DNA from: an uncultured Verrucomicrobiota bacterium
Lineage (GTDB): Bacteria; Verrucomicrobiota; Kiritimatiellia; SS1-B-03-39; UBA6053
Assembly: GCA_937127435.1 (NCBI GenBank)
Contig: CAKZLZ010000034.1
Span: 1-64,000 of the forward strand
DNA: 64,000 bases
Reading direction: 5' to 3'
The notes under the pieces were generated by a model that was given only the letters and a program-made list of their open reading frames with translations, was not told the DNA's origin and made no database searches. Below are positions 9,861 through 18,492 of this stretch, piece after piece. Position numbers and translations under genes: made by a program. Numbering within the stretch: the stretch's first letter is position 1; every line of letters starts with the position of its first letter.

Positions 9861-10374
9861 TGTTCGTTTCCTTTTTCCCCTTACGGGCATTCCAAATTAA
9901 ATCACAAAATTCACGTACGGCACCTTCCCCGCCCTTCCTTTTTAAAATGAGTTTTGCCAGAGGACGCACTTCGTCATAGGCATCCGCCACCACCACCGGC
10001 AATCCCACCCGTTCCAAGCAGGGAATGTCATTTATATCATTTCCGACAAATGCAACTTGATCCCATGACAACCCCCTTTTTTCCACTTCCGCACTCAAAG
10101 CGCTTCCTTTTTCCTCAATGCCATGGAGCGCTTCCATTTTCAGCTTTTCCGCCCGTGCCAACACGACCGGATTGGTTTCGGTGGAAATGATGATGGTTTC
10201 GATTCCGCATTTTCTTATGCGCGACAACCCCAATCCGTCGCTACGATGACAGCGAACAGACTCAACCCCCTCTTGGTTCACATAAACCGCATTGTCTGTA
10301 AACACTCCGTCGAAGTCAAATACCACAAGTTTAAGCGAGGGTAGCCTATTTGCCAGTTCCATATTCATGGTCAT
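9853..10374 (-). CDS. KdsC-type HAD phosphatase (nonulosonate/Kdo 8-phosphate phosphatase-like)
   Basis: A 173-residue capless HAD-family phosphatase of KdsC size. The nucleophile motif VVFDFDGVFTDN lies near residue 19. Motif II is IISTET, Lys follows in the EEKGSAL segment, and motif IV is VGNDINDIPCLERVG. KdsC relatives remove phosphate from Kdo-8-P, and in Bacteroides a relative acts on KDN-9-P. Pairing with NeuB- and NeuA-like genes matches the KDN route. The ATG overlaps the stop of the upstream gene (ATGA), and the 3' end overlaps the SDR start by eight bases. Confidence 0.85.
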   Translation of the reverse strand: MTMNMELANRLPSLKLVVFDFDGVFTDNAVYVNQEGVESVRCHRSDGLGLSRIRKCGIETIIISTETNPVVLARAEKLKMEALHGIEEKGSALSAEVEKRGLSWDQVAFVGNDINDIPCLERVGLPVVVADAYDEVRPLAKLILKRKGGEGAVREFCDLIWNARKGKKETNNE

Positions 10375-11810
10375 CCTTTTGTGGGGGCATCCGCAGATGC
10401 GCCAACCAGATTTAATACAAAGTCCGCAAAACGTTTCCCCGCCAATCCATCAGAATTCCCCATATATTCATCCAAGACGCTTTGTTGCGCATTTGTAAGC
10501 TCGCGGGTGACCGGGCAATCCGCATCCAAGACCTCTAAGATTCGTTGTTGTAACACCTCCGGAGATTCAGCGGTGACGGCAGCCCCTCCCAATTCAATTA
10601 AACAGTCCTTCGCTTCCGGCAGCAAAGCTTCTGCAAACCGGGGTGTAATCACAGGAATGCCAGCGGCAATTCCTTCCAGACAGGCCGTGCTGTTAAAGGC
10701 ACAGACCGCATCTGCCTGTTGAAAATATTCCAAAGAAGCGCCTCCACGGGCAATTCGAATATTTGCGGGAAGTTCTCCACCCAGCATCTGATCCGCATGC
10801 TCCTTGTTGTGCGGCCCCACTTTAACTTTTATCAATACGTCAATATCCGGCCGACTCCTCGCAAGGGAAATCACCGCTTCGTGGGTTTTCCGTGAAAGCT
10901 CCTCCCAAGCCACAGACGGTTGCAAATTCCCATCTTCCCCAAACCCGAACCAATGATTTAAATATTTAGGGTCACCGGGAATAGGCAAGGTATCTGCACC
11001 TTCACGTGGCGGAATCCCAATCGGTAGGGGGATCCACGGCAACCCCGCCGCAGCCGTCGGATGAAACGCAAAAAACAACAAGGTTTTGCGGGTATTGGGT
11101 TTGCGGCCCTCTCTGCGTAAATGATGCAACGCATCCAGCCGGGGACAACCCACGACTTCAATCTGCTCGGGTTTGCAAACATCCGAAGCTACCAAGGTAT
11201 GTTTCTCTGTTTCATTATAAACCGTCATCGCCCGCCCACCGAAAGGACCGCGATATCGCTTATAAACATGAATCCAGCCCCGCACCTGTGAGGGGGTTTT
11301 TAAGCACTCTTTATGGCAAACCAAAAAAGGAAGATCAATTTCCGTCAGGGCGTGTGCCAGTTCCCGCTCCGAGTAATAAGCCCAGTTTCCACTCAGAACC
11401 AAATCAAATTGCTGGCGGTCCTGCAATTTGCGCCATACCTGCCGCAATAAAGCGCGGTACTGCTTTTTGGCCTCATCATACTGATCTGTCAAAGCGTAGT
11501 TGTTATCATTTAATTCACGCGGGAAAAACACCCGGCTCAATGTTTTCACGGCCTCACGGCGTAACTGAATTAATTCCACTTCGGGAAAATCTTTAAAAGC
11601 CGTCTCCATGTCTTCATTAAAACCGGATTTTGCCAACAACACCATCCGCACTGATTTCCCATTGCCCTTTGTGCGCTGATACAATTTGTCCAGCGAACCC
11701 TCAGTGCATCGGCTCAGCATTCCCACGGCTCCTTTTCTACCGAAAAAATCGATGAAATTGGCCAGAACTTTCTGTTTGGTTTGATTATATTTTTTGTGCA
11801 AGGATGTCAT
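10371..11810 (-). CDS. putative GT-B-like surface polysaccharide protein
   Basis: A 479-residue protein that I cannot assign to a named family with certainty. It has no signal peptide. The C-terminal part (SLEYFQQADAVCAFNSTACLEGIAAGIPVITPRF) resembles the donor-binding region of capsule and CDP-glycerol-type GT-B transferases. The middle has VVGCPRLDALHHL, like the GNPRMD segment of the surface-carbohydrate protein at 2349-3746. It probably transfers a sugar or an alditol phosphate to the glycan. It overlaps the KdsC-like gene by four bases, placing it in the same operon. Confidence 0.6.
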   Translation of the reverse strand: MTSLHKKYNQTKQKVLANFIDFFGRKGAVGMLSRCTEGSLDKLYQRTKGNGKSVRMVLLAKSGFNEDMETAFKDFPEVELIQLRREAVKTLSRVFFPRELNDNNYALTDQYDEAKKQYRALLRQVWRKLQDRQQFDLVLSGNWAYYSERELAHALTEIDLPFLVCHKECLKTPSQVRGWIHVYKRYRGPFGGRAMTVYNETEKHTLVASDVCKPEQIEVVGCPRLDALHHLRREGRKPNTRKTLLFFAFHPTAAAGLPWIPLPIGIPPREGADTLPIPGDPKYLNHWFGFGEDGNLQPSVAWEELSRKTHEAVISLARSRPDIDVLIKVKVGPHNKEHADQMLGGELPANIRIARGGASLEYFQQADAVCAFNSTACLEGIAAGIPVITPRFAEALLPEAKDCLIELGGAAVTAESPEVLQQRILEVLDADCPVTRELTNAQQSVLDEYMGNSDGLAGKRFADFVLNLVGASADAPTKG

Positions 11811-11837
11811 GGTCTTAAAAATTCGAGGTTAAAGAAA

Positions 11838-12875
11838 TCAAAGGGTAAGGGCGTTTGCAATCATTCGTCCGTGTTTCCTGAAATCATAAAGTGTTTCAAA
11901 GTAAACGCGCCCCTGTTGAGCAATTTTCTTTCGCGCATCCTCTTCCTTTGCATAGAAGGCAGCTTTCTCAATTAAATCAGCCTCGGAGTCAAATGCGATA
12001 TAATGAATTCCCTCTACGGGCTGCTCTTGCGCAGGGAGCTTGACCCTTCGAATTTCAGCACTCGTGAGCATGAACGCCCCCAGATACCAAAGTTCCAAAT
12101 GACGGTAGGTAAATCCTCCGTAACCCGGCAAAGCCAAGTTCACCTTGCTGCGCCGTATCAAGTCCACATATACGTCTACACCTTGCTGGGCCTTCCCGGG
12201 GCCCTCCCACTCTAACGAGCAGTCTTTCCGTTTATGGTTGTACAACCCGCCTTCAAATTTCAGGTTGGATTGGGAAATACCTAAAAGCAATCTCCGGCGG
12301 CTCTCATTGGTGTCCGCCCCCAAAAAGGAAACCTCCACATCCTGCACCCCTTCGACCCACCCGGGCTCCGTGACCCGGGTCACGCGAAGCTGATTTCTTT
12401 TGCGTTGCACCTTCACAAACGGACAACTAATCATGGTTACTTCTAATTTACGAAGCAGTGTATCCGGATATCCATAAGACGCGGGGTTCTGTAAATGTTC
12501 ACGTTTAAACACCCGGTCAAATGGCTCCAACTGTTCAGCGGGAGGTAACTCATCCTCTTCCGCATTGTTCACGATCAACCCCAAACGGGTTCCTGCAGTT
12601 TTGCGCAGGAGTCCGTTCAGAATGCTTTCCGTAAAGTCCGGACCACTCACACTTTTTCGGTTGATCAGGACCCAGTCAAACGCTTCAAAATATGTGGGAG
12701 GCTTTCCCGAGACATCCTGTAAATAACAGAAACGAACATTCGGAAAGGCGGAACAAAGAGACGTTTCGAAAAAACCATCCTGCCCCCCAAGTTCTGTCCC
12801 CCTCAATTCCCGGATCCATCGGGGAAGCGGCCGCTCATGAGGACCAGGTCTACGCTGAATATATAAAACGTTCAT
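11838..12875 (-). CDS. hypothetical protein with GT1-like C-terminal region
   Basis: A 345-residue cytoplasmic-looking protein without signal peptide or membrane segment. The C-terminal third (VDVYVDLIRRSKVNLALPGYGGFTYRHLELWYLGAFMLTSAEIRRVKLP, then FDSEADLIEKAAFY) follows the layout of the CgeB/glycosyltransferase-1 family, where a glycine-rich loop and an acidic helix bind the nucleotide sugar. That makes a glycosyltransferase likely but not certain. It lies between a sulfotransferase and a GT-B-like gene on the same strand with gaps of 21 and 27 bases, so it is probably co-transcribed with them. Confidence 0.5.
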   Translation of the reverse strand: MNVLYIQRRPGPHERPLPRWIRELRGTELGGQDGFFETSLCSAFPNVRFCYLQDVSGKPPTYFEAFDWVLINRKSVSGPDFTESILNGLLRKTAGTRLGLIVNNAEEDELPPAEQLEPFDRVFKREHLQNPASYGYPDTLLRKLEVTMISCPFVKVQRKRNQLRVTRVTEPGWVEGVQDVEVSFLGADTNESRRRLLLGISQSNLKFEGGLYNHKRKDCSLEWEGPGKAQQGVDVYVDLIRRSKVNLALPGYGGFTYRHLELWYLGAFMLTSAEIRRVKLPAQEQPVEGIHYIAFDSEADLIEKAAFYAKEEDARKKIAQQGRVYFETLYDFRKHGRMIANALTL

Positions 12876-12896
12876 CTTTGTTCAAATTCGACGCGC

Positions 12897-13874
12897 TCAA
12901 AAATATCCATGTGCCGAAAGGGGGCAGTCGAGAGCCTTTTCCAACGCGCGGTTTGATTCCGCATAGGCATTTTCAATCATGGCAAGAATTTCAGACGTCA
13001 TTGTCACTTCATGGGTAGCGAATACCCGTTTCTCTATCTTTTTTATCCAGGATTTGGTTTTGGGAGGAAGATGTAGCGCCCGTAGAACCTCATCGGCCAC
13101 CACCACCGCCCGGGTACCCGATACGGGATTGCGGGGGCGGGTTTGCCAGCGCCCTTTCGCCGTGCCCCGGACATTCTGTCGTGAAGATCCCTGCTCTTGT
13201 CGGGGCGGCACCTTCAGTCCACTCCAGGTCTCGAAACGTTGCCAAAACATCGGCGTACCCACCTCCTCCACCGGCAAAAACAAAACCCGCTCCTTTCCAA
13301 AGAGTTTCACCAATTCGCTATAGAGCAGGTAATAGTCCAGAAACGATTTTCCATGGGGCCCTTCATCTTTAATGAAGCGCGTCATCATATGCTCAAAATC
13401 TGCTTGGCCCGGCTCCCGGCGACGGTTACTTATCTGTGCATACTGCGAACCCAGCCAGTTGCTTTGGCGGCGGAAAGTAACCATGACATGCACCCGCCCT
13501 TTTTCTTTCCATACATTGTCCTGAAAAGCTTTAAGGTGCTCCAACGCCATGTGGGTGCTATGTTGAGGGGTCTGCAGTCCAGAATTTGATGGGAAAAAGG
13601 TGGCGGGGCCCCGCAACCAATATTCAGAGCTGTAATATACATCTGATGTTCCACCGGCCAAAGTAGATATCCGTTGTGAAATTTCTTTTCCCCGCGAAGT
13701 CCGCCATACCTCAGCCTGGTCCTCACAAATCACGCTCCTCAAATCATGTTCCAGGCGCCGCGCACCCTCCACTGCGGAATCGTTCCCCAGAAACCCGAAG
13801 TCACGGAACAAGCCCCGTTGAAGATAGGTTGTTGCGGTTTTGGGATACCCTAAATGGATGAAAATATCCTGCAC
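12897..13874 (-). CDS. sulfotransferase-like protein
   Basis: A 325-residue protein with the PAPS-binding 5'-phosphosulfate loop at its N-terminus (IHLGYPKTATTYLQ). A later VMVTFRRQSNWLGSQYAQ segment fits the 3'-phosphate-binding Arg/Ser region. Such enzymes transfer sulfate from PAPS to a hydroxyl, here probably on the polysaccharide. Its ATG is directly adjacent to the stop of the ABC transporter gene (13874/13875), so the two are coupled. It is one of three sulfotransferase-like proteins in the locus; they are not obviously close copies of one another. The acceptor is unknown. Confidence 0.75.
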   Translation of the reverse strand: MQDIFIHLGYPKTATTYLQRGLFRDFGFLGNDSAVEGARRLEHDLRSVICEDQAEVWRTSRGKEISQRISTLAGGTSDVYYSSEYWLRGPATFFPSNSGLQTPQHSTHMALEHLKAFQDNVWKEKGRVHVMVTFRRQSNWLGSQYAQISNRRREPGQADFEHMMTRFIKDEGPHGKSFLDYYLLYSELVKLFGKERVLFLPVEEVGTPMFWQRFETWSGLKVPPRQEQGSSRQNVRGTAKGRWQTRPRNPVSGTRAVVVADEVLRALHLPPKTKSWIKKIEKRVFATHEVTMTSEILAMIENAYAESNRALEKALDCPLSAHGYF

Positions 13875-15695
13875 TTATTTTCCCTCCCCTGTCGGTGTGC
13901 CCGTATGGTGCAATTGTAAACTCGCCATTCTGCAAAAAGCCCCCTTCTTCGCGATCAACTCCGCATAGGTTCCCTGTTCAATAATCCGCCCCTGATCAAA
14001 CACATAAAGCCTATCCACATTCGCAACCGAAGAAAGCCGGTGGGCGATAATTAATATCGTGGTGTCCCCATGAATATTTTCAATGCTTTCGGTGACGAAA
14101 CGTTCTGATTCCGAGTCTAATGCGCTGGTCGCTTCATCCAAAATTAACAGACGGGGATTTTTAAACAGCTCACGTGCGAGAAAGATCCGTTGACGCTGCC
14201 CGCCCGATAACAATATCCCCCGGTCACCAATCTGGGTTTCATATTTATCCGGCATCTGGTCTATAAATATATCTGCATAGGCCTGCTTTGCCGCTGCCCG
14301 GATTCGATCCATGTTTTTCTCAATTTCACTCGGTGGCAAAAGCGAAATATTATGGGCAATCGTTTCGTCAAACATTACGGATTCCTGTGACACAAACCCA
14401 ATCTGTGATCGCCAGGACCTTAACTCAATTTCTTCTCCCGGTACATTATCTACATATACCCCTCCCACTTCCGGCCGCAACATCATCGTGATCAGATCAA
14501 CCATCGTAGATTTTCCAGACCCTGACTCTCCCACGAACGCACAGGTACTGTTCACGGGAATTTCCAGACTCACATCTGAAATCGCGGCTTTTTTCTTATT
14601 CCTGTACCGAAAGGTCACCTCTTGCAGCCGAATGGAATCCGATAATGGCCCAATTTCATGATCTCCGGAAACCTCCCTGTTTTTTTCGAGTTTCAGTAAC
14701 TCTTTTTCGACAATTTCCAGTGAACCAATTTTATTTAACGTCCCCTGCCAGGCCTGCTGTATGTTTAACATGCCCCCCATCGCCCGGTAGAACAACGCAA
14801 GGGATATCAGAATAGGGAGAACAGGCTCTTTCAGGAAGGTGATATAAAAAGCAACAATCATCAAAACAAGGATGATCGCTATCGGCTCCATTAATGCCTG
14901 CGTGAGTGATTGCGCATAGCCCTGGGTCTTTTTGTAAGATACCAGATTACCAATGCTCCGTACGACCTCCCCCCGAAGATGGGATTGTTGATTGGTGGAA
15001 GTAATGTACTTAAACGACTGAATCATCTGCACCAAATATTTATTGAGTTCACCGTTTTCTTTCACAGCTTTGCGGGAAACCAAATAAACTTTCCCATTAA
15101 TATTCCGAAAAAGAAATAAACACACGATTCCCAACCCGAGAGCCATCAGTGCAAACTTCCACGAAAATAAAAATGCACCCGAAATAATAATCCCGGTTGA
15201 GAGCAGGATAGACAGAAATTGTTTAAATTTGTCAAAGGACTGAACCATACTTGTGATCTGAATGGTCAGAATATTCACAAAATATCCGGTATTTTTTTTC
15301 ATATAATATGAATAATTCATAACCGAAATTTTATCATACATTCGTTGCTTCATTTCCCCCATGAGTTCAGCTTTTAAATAGGCCTGATACGCAAACGCGA
15401 CATACAACAACACTCCCTTGATCAAAAAGATCAGGGAAATAAACATGAGAATTGCAATGACCGAATCGCCGACACCTATTTTATCAAATATCCCGATTAA
15501 AAAGTGGCTATTTGAACTCTCTGCCGCCGGCTCTCCCCCCACGCCCACATCCAGTACCCCTAACAAAGGCAACACCATGGCTACGCCTAAGATTTCCAAG
15601 ACGGCTGCCAGGCCGGACAGCAAAAAAACGATATAAAGGCGGGCACCAATATATTTTTGATAAATTTTAAAATACTGTAAGATTTGTTTAATCAT
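13875..15695 (-). CDS. ABC transporter, fused permease and ATPase (MsbA-like)
   Basis: A 606-residue half-transporter with about six N-terminal membrane segments (for example LYIVFLLSGLAAVLEILGVAMVL and the stretch after DSVIAILMF) followed by an ATPase domain. Walker A is GESGSGKST, the signature is LSGGQRQR, Walker B is LLILDEATSALD, and the switch His is in IIAHRLS. This type works as a homodimer that flips lipids or lipid-linked oligosaccharides across the inner membrane. Among glycan genes, export of a lipid-linked glycan unit is the likely job. The gene is A+T-richer than the neighbouring sugar-enzyme genes, judged by eye. Confidence 0.88.
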   Translation of the reverse strand: MIKQILQYFKIYQKYIGARLYIVFLLSGLAAVLEILGVAMVLPLLGVLDVGVGGEPAAESSNSHFLIGIFDKIGVGDSVIAILMFISLIFLIKGVLLYVAFAYQAYLKAELMGEMKQRMYDKISVMNYSYYMKKNTGYFVNILTIQITSMVQSFDKFKQFLSILLSTGIIISGAFLFSWKFALMALGLGIVCLFLFRNINGKVYLVSRKAVKENGELNKYLVQMIQSFKYITSTNQQSHLRGEVVRSIGNLVSYKKTQGYAQSLTQALMEPIAIILVLMIVAFYITFLKEPVLPILISLALFYRAMGGMLNIQQAWQGTLNKIGSLEIVEKELLKLEKNREVSGDHEIGPLSDSIRLQEVTFRYRNKKKAAISDVSLEIPVNSTCAFVGESGSGKSTMVDLITMMLRPEVGGVYVDNVPGEEIELRSWRSQIGFVSQESVMFDETIAHNISLLPPSEIEKNMDRIRAAAKQAYADIFIDQMPDKYETQIGDRGILLSGGQRQRIFLARELFKNPRLLILDEATSALDSESERFVTESIENIHGDTTILIIAHRLSSVANVDRLYVFDQGRIIEQGTYAELIAKKGAFCRMASLQLHHTGTPTGEGK

Positions 15696-15757
15696 AAGAG
15701 AGAATCGGGCAACACCGTGTCAGAACGGCTTGCAATCCGACCTGTATTTCGAAGGGA

Positions 15758-16549
15758 TTATTTATGAATCAAAACGCACTGGGCTGAAAGCAAATCCAGG
15801 CGGGTAAAGGTGTTACGGTTTTCCAAAAATTCATCAATAGCTTTCCGTACACCCGGGCAAGTGTGGCAGTCATAATCATCAAGCAAGATCATTCCACCGG
15901 AACACATCTTTGACTCAAATAATTCGAGTCCGTATTTTGTCGGTTCATACAAATCCATGTCCAAATGCACAAACGCAAACCGGGTCGAAGCCATTTCATC
16001 TGCACGATCCTGAATGCGTCCCTTATAAACCTTCACCTTGGAAAATTTTGAAAGATACGCTTTAACCGCTTCAAATGAAGTTTCAGAAAATTTTTGATCG
16101 TTATGAACTTTGGTATTATCCGAGGTTGACGAAATGTCCACCGCGGCATGACCCTCGAAGGTATCAACCGCATGAATATTCACATCATCTAATCCCATTT
16201 TTTCGAGCAACCCTGCCATAAAATACGTTCCCCCGCCTTTAAATACGCCGACTTCAGCAATATCCAAATTTGCTTGATCAAGTTTAGGTAAGTTATTTAG
16301 GCACTGATATATGGTAAAAAGCCGGTCGTAATTTAAATATGTTTTTCGGTCTTCCATGACCGTCCTCGCCAAATCTCCAAAGGGCTGCAGGGTGCGGATA
16401 TCCACCTGTTTCTTCGCAGAACATCCAAAGTATTTCGGAGTTAAATGATAACCTTCCGGCTGGGAAACCCAAACAGTGTCCGCGTGATACTTAACCAATT
16501 GAAAACCCAGTTTCCTTAGAATAAAATTTGCCACACTCATAATTTTCAT
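15758..16549 (-). CDS. TylF-family O-methyltransferase
   Basis: A 263-residue SAM-dependent methyltransferase of the macrocin O-methyltransferase (TylF) family. The SAM loop is AEVGVFKGGGTYFMA, followed by the acidic residue in HAVDTFEG. The metal/acceptor-site motifs HLDMDLYEPT and LLDDYD lie near the C-terminus. Relatives methylate sugar hydroxyls, so a methylated residue in the surface glycan is likely. The gaps to both neighbours (about 60 to 75 bases) are larger than elsewhere in the operon, so a separate promoter cannot be excluded. Confidence 0.8.
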   Translation of the reverse strand: MKIMSVANFILRKLGFQLVKYHADTVWVSQPEGYHLTPKYFGCSAKKQVDIRTLQPFGDLARTVMEDRKTYLNYDRLFTIYQCLNNLPKLDQANLDIAEVGVFKGGGTYFMAGLLEKMGLDDVNIHAVDTFEGHAAVDISSTSDNTKVHNDQKFSETSFEAVKAYLSKFSKVKVYKGRIQDRADEMASTRFAFVHLDMDLYEPTKYGLELFESKMCSGGMILLDDYDCHTCPGVRKAIDEFLENRNTFTRLDLLSAQCVLIHK

Positions 16550-16625
16550 TTGATATTTTTCCTTTTATACATACCTGACCGTTCATCATCGACCGACAGG
16601 TATTCTCTTGTCCGTATCCCAAATT

Positions 16626-17636
16626 TCAGTTCCATGATTCTTCCAGCATTCTGTCATAAGTCTCCTTGGAGATTTTCTCAACCTGCTCCACCTGCTCCGG
16701 TTCCAGAAATTTCTTCCGATCGGCTGCGGATTTGTCGATACCTATTTTCGCAGTGAATGAGGAGTCGGATGCGATTTTCATTCGATTGAAAGTTGGCATC
16801 GACAGGATCTCTTCATATTGGATTCCCAACATTTCACTGAGTTTCTTCATGGTGGACGGAACATCCTGCAACAATTGGTCGAAGTTTATCAAATAGACAT
16901 TATCCGGATATTTTTTCACATAATCCAAAGAGGTTTTATAAGTTTTCACCCAAAGATTCATCGACTTTTCCAGGTCTCCATACCGGTCAGCATGTTTTTT
17001 TGCCGAAGCGTACCAACTAGCGGGATTGCGGAACATGGTTAAAATTTTCCCTTGTGGAAAATCATGGAGAATCTTGTCAACATTCGTATCCACCACCGCC
17101 AAACGCGCTGAAAATGTGCACCAATATTTTACGGAGGCATCTTCTTTGTATAAATCCTGATAGTCCAACCAGGCATTGAAATAAGAAGATACATACGCAT
17201 CCATCATCCCCCGGTTATCTGTGACTTTGAAATCCTCCATAAATTGCTGAAACAACTTTTTCTGCAATTCCAATGAAAACAAAAAAGGAAGAGATTTTAA
17301 TACCGAATTCGTATCCGGTTTTTCATGACTCTTTCCCGGCTTTTGATAACCGTCATCTATGTATTCTTTTGTCTGCCGCTCTTCATTGTAGAGATCATAA
17401 ATTTTTCCCGGCTTCATACTGAGATCCACCTGGGGATAATGCCACTTCTTCGGTCGGCCAATGTTTAACTCACCCGGATGTACATGCAGTTGGGAATGCC
17501 CATCAAACAACTGGGACATCAGCGTCCCCCCAGACCTTTGAATCTGCGAAATCAATAACAAGGGCTTACGGACAGGTTGCCGGTACTTTAGCCTGCTTTC
17601 AAACACTTTGTTCAATTCTCTACCTTTTTTCAACAT
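16626..17636 (-). CDS. sulfotransferase-like protein
   Basis: A 336-residue protein with the 5'-phosphosulfate loop LLISQIQRSGGTLMSQLFDGH near residue 30 and the 3'-phosphate region KILTMFRNPASWYASAKKH in the middle. These two blocks define PAPS-dependent sulfotransferases. The C-terminal part (FLEPEQVEQVEKISKETYDRMLEE) also fits the family. It likely sulfates a glycan sugar. It follows the GbsR-like regulator gene by 21 bases and is first among the biosynthetic genes after it, so it may be controlled by that regulator. Confidence 0.78.
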   Translation of the reverse strand: MLKKGRELNKVFESRLKYRQPVRKPLLLISQIQRSGGTLMSQLFDGHSQLHVHPGELNIGRPKKWHYPQVDLSMKPGKIYDLYNEERQTKEYIDDGYQKPGKSHEKPDTNSVLKSLPFLFSLELQKKLFQQFMEDFKVTDNRGMMDAYVSSYFNAWLDYQDLYKEDASVKYWCTFSARLAVVDTNVDKILHDFPQGKILTMFRNPASWYASAKKHADRYGDLEKSMNLWVKTYKTSLDYVKKYPDNVYLINFDQLLQDVPSTMKKLSEMLGIQYEEILSMPTFNRMKIASDSSFTAKIGIDKSAADRKKFLEPEQVEQVEKISKETYDRMLEESWN

Positions 17637-17657
17637 GATCGTTACTCCTGATAAACC

Positions 17658-18164
17658 TTATCCAATGAAATATTTAAAAATGCGGCTACCCAGCAACTTG
17701 CGTGCTCGCGCATTCAATTCTTCCGCGCGGGAAATTCTGCCCCTGAGAAAAGCCATTTCTTCGCTGACCTCATCCTCCCTCTCCGGTTTGACCATTTCCA
17801 GCACTTGTTCAAGTTCGGATTCCACGCTGGTTATTTTCCTGCGGAACATCAACAACAATCCCTCCTGGAAGATCCGGCCTAAATTGTCCCCGGTTCGGTA
17901 ATAGTTCCGGCGGTCACCCGGTTTTGTCACTCTCACTAAAAATCCCATGGTCTCTAATTGGCGGGTAGATTCACTTACCGCCGCTTTACTCAAGCCCAAC
18001 TCTTCTTCGATTTGATCCAGCGACTGCTCCGCTTCCGATAAATACAAATGTACCAACACCTGCCCTAGTAAACGGCCAAAACCAAAATCCTGCGCCGTGC
18101 GGCCCCCTAAATCCACCAAGCGCTTCCGCACTTCCGGCGCTGTTGTATCCACGTTTATTGACAT
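17658..18164 (-). CDS. GbsR/MarR-type transcriptional regulator
   Basis: The track starts at 18200, but the ATG at 18164 (MSINVDTT, 168 aa) matches the usual start of this family better. It has a winged helix-turn-helix (SLDQIEEELGLSKAAVSESTRQLETMGFLVRV, then PGDRRNYYRTG wing) and a long C-terminal helical region for dimerisation. GbsR relatives repress osmoprotectant or surface-glycan genes. It is the first gene of the minus-strand locus, and a perfect 11-bp inverted repeat lies about 100 bases upstream. It probably controls itself and perhaps the divergent sulfotransferase. The ligand is unknown. Confidence 0.8.
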   Translation of the reverse strand: MSINVDTTAPEVRKRLVDLGGRTAQDFGFGRLLGQVLVHLYLSEAEQSLDQIEEELGLSKAAVSESTRQLETMGFLVRVTKPGDRRNYYRTGDNLGRIFQEGLLLMFRRKITSVESELEQVLEMVKPEREDEVSEEMAFLRGRISRAEELNARARKLLGSRIFKYFIG

Positions 18165-18261
18165 AGCATTACTCCAGACTTCGTCCCGGTCACGTCCCAA
18201 ATTTTACGGACGATCCAAGCGCTATTCACCATGAAAAGGAGTACATTCACCAATATTTTTT

Positions 18262-18285
18262 ATCTTTCACAAAATTGTGAAAGAT
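18262..18285. promoter_or_regulatory. 24-bp palindrome, probable operator of the GbsR-like regulator
   Basis: The sequence ATCTTTCACAA-AA-TTGTGAAAGAT has perfect 11-base arms around two central bases. It lies in the divergent gap between the regulator gene (start 18164) and the plus-strand sulfotransferase (start 18493). Symmetry, size and position fit a dimeric MarR/GbsR operator. No T-run follows on either strand, so it is not a terminator. Binding is inferred. Confidence 0.55.
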
Positions 18286-18492
18286 GTAGAAGCAATATTC
18301 AGACCGCGCTAAAAGTCAAGGCGTTGCGTAAAAATCTTAGATTGAATTTCCCGGGATTCACCACCCCTGTAGACGATGAGGATGGATTCATTTTACTTGA
18401 CTTTCGAGGGAGGGGCGGATTTTTTCATACTCAGCAAGACGCCTCCTGCACCGGGGGCGTATTATCAATGTGTAGGATCGGAAAACACCCAT

